Made by a program: the position numbers and the translations under genes. DNA of 64,000 nt, taken from the NCBI RefSeq assembly GCF_021025955.1, contig NZ_JAJNCL010000003.1, positions 248,001 to 312,000 on the forward strand, written 5' to 3'. Under the pieces are notes generated by a model. It searched no databases and had not been told where the DNA came from. It saw only the letters and a list, made by a program, of their open reading frames with translations. The stretch is from Rhodococcus qingshengii. Its GTDB lineage: Bacteria > Actinomycetota > Actinomycetes > Mycobacteriales > Mycobacteriaceae. Below, piece after piece: positions 61,057 to 64,000 of this stretch (positions within the stretch are counted from its first letter, which is position 1; every line of letters starts with the position of its first letter).

Positions 61057-61533
61057 ATGCGCAACATCTACCGGTCATTGATGCGCAATGTCGGCCATAC
61101 ACAATGGTTCTCGGATCTCGGCAAGGATCTGGTTCCGCTCGATCGAGCAGTACAGAGAGTGTCGGGAGGCAAGCTCTCGCTGGTCGGAGAAAACACCGTG
61201 ACTCAGCTACTGCTCACCACGACAGGCCGTAAGACCGGCCGTTCTCGCATCACGCCACTCCTGTACGCACCCGACGGCGATGCGTTTGTCGTCGTCGGTT
61301 CCAACTGGGGGCAGGATACGCATCCGGCGTGGACACTCAATTTGATGGCAAACCCCACCGCAATCGTGACAGTGAAAGGCGTCGAAATACCGGTCGGTGC
61401 GAGTCTGGCGGAGGGCGCCACGCGTAAGAAGCTGTGGGAGCTCGCGACCACCACGTGGCCGCCGTACGAAACCTACGCCGATCGAGCATTCGGGCGCCAG
61501 ATCCGCGTATTTCGACTCCAACCTGTCAAATAA
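61057..61533 (+). CDS. Deazaflavin (F420)-dependent nitroreductase-like protein (Ddn type)
   Basis: A 158-residue split beta-barrel protein. The core TQLLLTTTGRKTGRSRITPL and VVVGSNWGQDTHPAWTLNLM and the end RVFRLQPVK are signatures of Ddn/F420-dependent quinone reductases and related proteins. They use F420 to reduce quinones or nitro compounds; the native substrate is unknown. The start ATG 61057 follows GCGAGGGGTCCG. It is separate from the helicase by about 200 bases with possible promoter. The N terminus has a small amphipathic helix (YRSLMRNVGHTQWFSDLG). Confidence 0.92.
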   Translation: MRNIYRSLMRNVGHTQWFSDLGKDLVPLDRAVQRVSGGKLSLVGENTVTQLLLTTTGRKTGRSRITPLLYAPDGDAFVVVGSNWGQDTHPAWTLNLMANPTAIVTVKGVEIPVGASLAEGATRKKLWELATTTWPPYETYADRAFGRQIRVFRLQPVK

Positions 61534-61590
61534 CTGCTGCCGGGCGCAAGATGGGAAGGACCGCCCTGCCGATCTCAGGAGCATTCCCGA

Positions 61591-62370
61591 ATGTCCACAG
61601 CACTGACACACGCAGAAGACACACAGATCACAGCTTCCAACGGGCGGATCGCACTGGAGCCGAACCCCCGCCGAGTTCGAGCATTCTTCGCTGGTCACGC
61701 CGTCGCGGACACCACTCGTTCGGTATACCTTTTCGAACGCGGCCGCCTGCCGATATACTACATCCCCCTCGCGGACGTTCGCACCGAATTCCTCGTCCCG
61801 ACGTCGACGACCACCCATTGCCCGTGGAAAGGTGACGCCACCTATTGGACGATCGAGATCGGGGATAGCCGGGCCGAGGACGCCGTCTGGTCCTACCCTG
61901 AACAGTTCGACGGTTCCCTGGACTTGAGTGAGTACGTCGCATTCTATTGGGATCGCATGGACGCCTGGTACGAGGAGGATCAACAGGTCTTTGTCCACGC
62001 CCGCGATCCATACGTACGTATCGACGCACTCCCCTCGTCCCGCCACATCCAGGTTTTTGTCGGCGACGTACTGGTCGCCGAGACGACACGACCCAGACTG
62101 CTCTTCGAAACCGGACTGCCCACGCGGTACTACATTCCGAGAATCGACGTTCGCAGCGAGTACTTTGCGCCGTCCCCGACCACCACGGCCTGCCCCTACA
62201 AGGGCACTGCGTCGTATCTGTCGTTCACCGGCACAACCGAACTCGCTCCGATCGAGGATCTGGCGTGGTTCTATCCGTTCACTACCGCCGAAGCGTCCGG
62301 GATCGACGACCACGTGTCGTTCTATCCCGAACGCGTCGGCAAGATCCTGGTGGACGGTGCCGAAATCTGA
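61591..62370 (+). CDS. Tandem DUF427-domain protein
   Basis: A 259-residue protein with two DUF427 copies. Repeat 1: VRAFFAGHAVADTTRSVYLF ... TTTHCPWKGDATYWTI. Repeat 2: IQVFVGDVLVAETTRPRLLF ... TTACPYKGTASYLSFT. Each has the YYIP motif (PIYYIPLADV; TRYYIPRIDV) and a C-P-x-K-G core. Most bacterial DUF427 proteins have one copy, so this is an internal duplication; repeat 2 ends with HVSFYPERVGKILVDG. Function is unknown. It follows the Ddn-like gene by 57 bases, likely as an operon. Confidence 0.9.
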   Translation: MSTALTHAEDTQITASNGRIALEPNPRRVRAFFAGHAVADTTRSVYLFERGRLPIYYIPLADVRTEFLVPTSTTTHCPWKGDATYWTIEIGDSRAEDAVWSYPEQFDGSLDLSEYVAFYWDRMDAWYEEDQQVFVHARDPYVRIDALPSSRHIQVFVGDVLVAETTRPRLLFETGLPTRYYIPRIDVRSEYFAPSPTTTACPYKGTASYLSFTGTTELAPIEDLAWFYPFTTAEASGIDDHVSFYPERVGKILVDGAEI

Positions 62371-62400
62371 AAGGTGCGGTAGCCGAGAAGGTGTGGGTGC

Positions 62401-63633
62401 CTATCCCACCGCGACAGGGGATTCCGGGATTCGCAGCTCAGCGGTCTCCAGTCGGCGATCGTGCATCCACACCAACACCGTTGCAAGGGAGAGGACCAAC
62501 CCTGCGATGCATACTCCGTTCCAGCCGTACGACTTCCACACCACAGACCCCACTGCCGAGCCCACAGCAGCACCGACGAAGTAGGTGGTCATGTACACGG
62601 AGTTCACACGCGAACGTGCCTCGGGGACAAGGGCGTAGATCACGTTCTGATTGCTGACGTGCACTCCCTGCAGCGCGAGGTCGGCAAGGACGATGGCAAC
62701 GAGAAACCACACCACGTGAGTGGCACCGGCGACAAAGGGAAGCCACGACACCAAGAGAATCGCGATGGCGCCGCCGGTCGCCACCTGACCCAATCCCCGA
62801 TCGGCCAGTCTGCCCGCCACCGTCGCCATCGATGCTCCCGCCACACCGAGTAGTCCGACCAAGCCGATTTGAGTGTCGCTGTAGCCGAATTCGTCAGAGA
62901 GCAGAAAGGCCATCGTCGTGAAGACGGTGCTGACAGCAGCAAAAGCCAGTCCACCCATAGCCGATCGGGTTCTCAGGCGCGGCAAGTTCGCAGCCAACTT
63001 CCCTACCGAAGCAAGCGTGGCGCCGTAACCGGCCCGCGGTCGATCTGCGGAATCGGACGGCAGAGATCGCCACAATGCCACGGCCATCACCACCATCAGC
63101 ACCGCCGCCGCCTTGTAGACCGTCGACCAACCTCCCAGTCCGGAGAGTACGCCGGCAACGCTGCGCGCCAACAGGATTCCGATCAGCAGTCCACTCATGA
63201 TCGTGCCGACCACCTGACCGGACCTCTCAGGTTCGGCCAGTGAGGCGGCAAACGGAATCAGAACCTGGGCAGCGACCGAAAAAACTCCAGCGACTGCGAT
63301 TCCCACTGCCAGCGTGGCAAAGTTCGGCGCAAATCCGCTGACCGCTTGACCGGTCGCCGCCAGCAGCATGAGCCCTACCGTCAGCTTGCGCCGGTCCACC
63401 ATGTCGCCTACCGGAACCAGAAGTATCAATCCGAGTGCATACGCGACCTGTGCGATGGTCACCGTCGCGGCCGCTGCGGAGGCCGACACATTCATGTGAT
63501 CCGAGATGGAATCGAGGAGTGGCTGATTGAAATAGTTACCGCCCGCGCACAGGCCCGTCGCTGCAGCCATCAGCAGCACTATCGGTAGTCCGAGCCTCGG
63601 ACGCGCGTCGCTTGAGATCATGTCGTCAAGCAT
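62401..63633 (-). CDS. MFS-family exporter
   Basis: A 410-residue major facilitator with 12 membrane helices. The loop 2-3 signature reads VPVGDMVDRRKLTVGLML, the usual GD(x)2(D/E)R(R/K). Other helices are GLPIVLLMAAATGLCAGGNY and VVWFLVAIVLADLALQGVHV. Drug or metabolite export is the usual role for this subgroup. ATG 63633 and ATG 63621 are both possible starts; GTG 63645 less so. It diverges from a LysR gene; a palindrome between them is the likely operator. Confidence 0.9.
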   Translation of the reverse strand: MLDDMISSDARPRLGLPIVLLMAAATGLCAGGNYFNQPLLDSISDHMNVSASAAAATVTIAQVAYALGLILLVPVGDMVDRRKLTVGLMLLAATGQAVSGFAPNFATLAVGIAVAGVFSVAAQVLIPFAASLAEPERSGQVVGTIMSGLLIGILLARSVAGVLSGLGGWSTVYKAAAVLMVVMAVALWRSLPSDSADRPRAGYGATLASVGKLAANLPRLRTRSAMGGLAFAAVSTVFTTMAFLLSDEFGYSDTQIGLVGLLGVAGASMATVAGRLADRGLGQVATGGAIAILLVSWLPFVAGATHVVWFLVAIVLADLALQGVHVSNQNVIYALVPEARSRVNSVYMTTYFVGAAVGSAVGSVVWKSYGWNGVCIAGLVLSLATVLVWMHDRRLETAELRIPESPVAVG

Positions 63634-63660
63634 GACCGCCCACACCGACGCGCGTCCAAT

Positions 63661-63683
63661 AGATAGATATGCATGATCTATCT
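63661..63683. promoter_or_regulatory. LysR-type operator in the MFS/LysR divergent promoter
   Basis: AGATAGAT (63661-63668) and ATCTATCT (63676-63683) form an 8-bp inverted repeat with a 7-base centre ATGCATG, itself almost symmetric. The spacing fits a LysR box (T-N11-A). A related half site, CGATAGATTG, lies 8 bases further right. Distance to the LysR start is 22 bases. Confidence 0.75.
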
Positions 63684-63705
63684 CCAGAAACGATAGATTG
63701 GTGCA

Positions 63706-64000
63706 ATGGAACTACGTCACATCCGCTACGCCCTGGCAGTCGCGGAAGACAGACACTTCAGCCGAGCAGCCTCGCGGTTGCACGTTTCCCAGTCCGCCTT
63801 GAGTGCCCAGATCAGAGACCTCGAAAAGGAACTGGGAGTCGAATTGTTCAACCGGAACAGTCGAAACGTCGGCCTGACTGCTGCCGGCGAGGTATTTGTC
63901 GCCCGCTCCCGTGAGGTACTCGGAGCCGTGTCGAGACTCGTCAGTGATGTCTCGGCACGGAGCAACGAGCAAGTGCGGTTGACGGTCGGCATCATCACCT
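63706..64000 (+). CDS. LysR-family transcriptional regulator (partial, cut by window end)
   Basis: The first 98 residues of a LysR regulator: [40 protein letters not shown] and [20 protein letters not shown], the standard N-terminal winged helix. The effector domain begins (VRLTVGIIT) and is cut at the window edge. It is divergent from the MFS exporter and separated by 72 bases with a perfect palindrome, so it very likely regulates that exporter. The inducer is unknown. Confidence 0.93.
   Translation, partial: MELRHIRYALAVAEDRHFSRAASRLHVSQSALSAQIRDLEKELGVELFNRNSRNVGLTAAGEVFVARSREVLGAVSRLVSDVSARSNEQVRLTVGIIT

Noticed and set aside
1-64000. CRISPR array, prophage or intact insertion sequence
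   Set aside because: No regular direct repeats with spacers, no integrase, terminase, capsid or transposase frames were seen. The histone-tailed helicase alone is not evidence for a prophage.
1-64000. tRNA or rRNA genes
   Set aside because: Nearly all of the window is coding; the intergenic parts I read showed no cloverleaf-like segment with TTCGA arms and no rRNA-like stretch.

Overview
The window is a high-GC chromosomal segment of a mycolic-acid actinomycete, most likely Rhodococcus of the erythropolis/qingshengii group. Three things point there. The codon use is strongly GC-biased. A putrescine oxidase (11124-12485) looks like the enzyme known from R. erythropolis. The gene order also follows the Mycobacterium tuberculosis backbone: mprA-mprB-pepD-moaB2 opposite mscL (Rv0981-Rv0985c), then a VWA protein, a MoxR ATPase, purH, purN, perM, a 34-kDa antigen homologue, sucD, sucC, an M23 peptidase, uvrD1, chorismate mutase and pgi (Rv0959 down to Rv0946c). 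I saw no rRNA, tRNA, CRISPR array, intact insertion sequence or prophage.

Layout. 1-6.7 kb: an SAF-domain protein and mscL face an envelope-stress operon (mprA, mprB, pepD, moaB2 and a 58-residue protein starting just after the moaB2 stop). 6.7-9.5 kb: a probable zinc-starvation (Zur) block. A COG0523 protein, L31B and L32 diverge from L28, L33, S14 and S18, with two Zur-like boxes between them. 9.5-11 kb: an AEC permease and a small lipoprotein. 11-20.9 kb: a polyamine block with agmatine deiminase and N-carbamoylputrescine amidase (agmatine to putrescine), an APC permease, putrescine oxidase and aminobutyraldehyde dehydrogenase (putrescine to GABA), a universal stress protein, a PucR-type regulator and a TetR regulator with a clear operator. 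20.9-44.7 kb: the conserved backbone. This includes a VOC gene broken by an amber codon, two copies of a long palindromic repeat, and two short leader ORFs followed by mutually exclusive hairpins. One leader lies before chorismate mutase and the other before a 73-residue protein of unknown function. 44.7-48.1 kb: a decayed stretch with a divergent ApbE-like protein, 0.9 kb of non-coding or relic sequence, an EspR-like regulator, and MarR/ABC-exporter remnants cut by internal deletions. 48-64 kb: accessory metabolism with NDH-2 and an SDR, a pyridine nucleotide-disulfide reductase, two overlapping type-B carboxylesterases, a cupin regulator facing a class II aldolase and a DapA-like lyase, an NmrA-like protein, a helicase with a histone-H1-like tail, a Ddn-like protein, a double-DUF427 protein, and an MFS exporter facing a LysR gene cut by the window end.

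The least explained items are the two attenuator-like leaders (26.58-26.77 kb and 40.90-41.04 kb), the COG0523 protein without a normal P-loop lysine, the histone-tailed helicase, and the relic exporter in which every catalytic motif has been lost.
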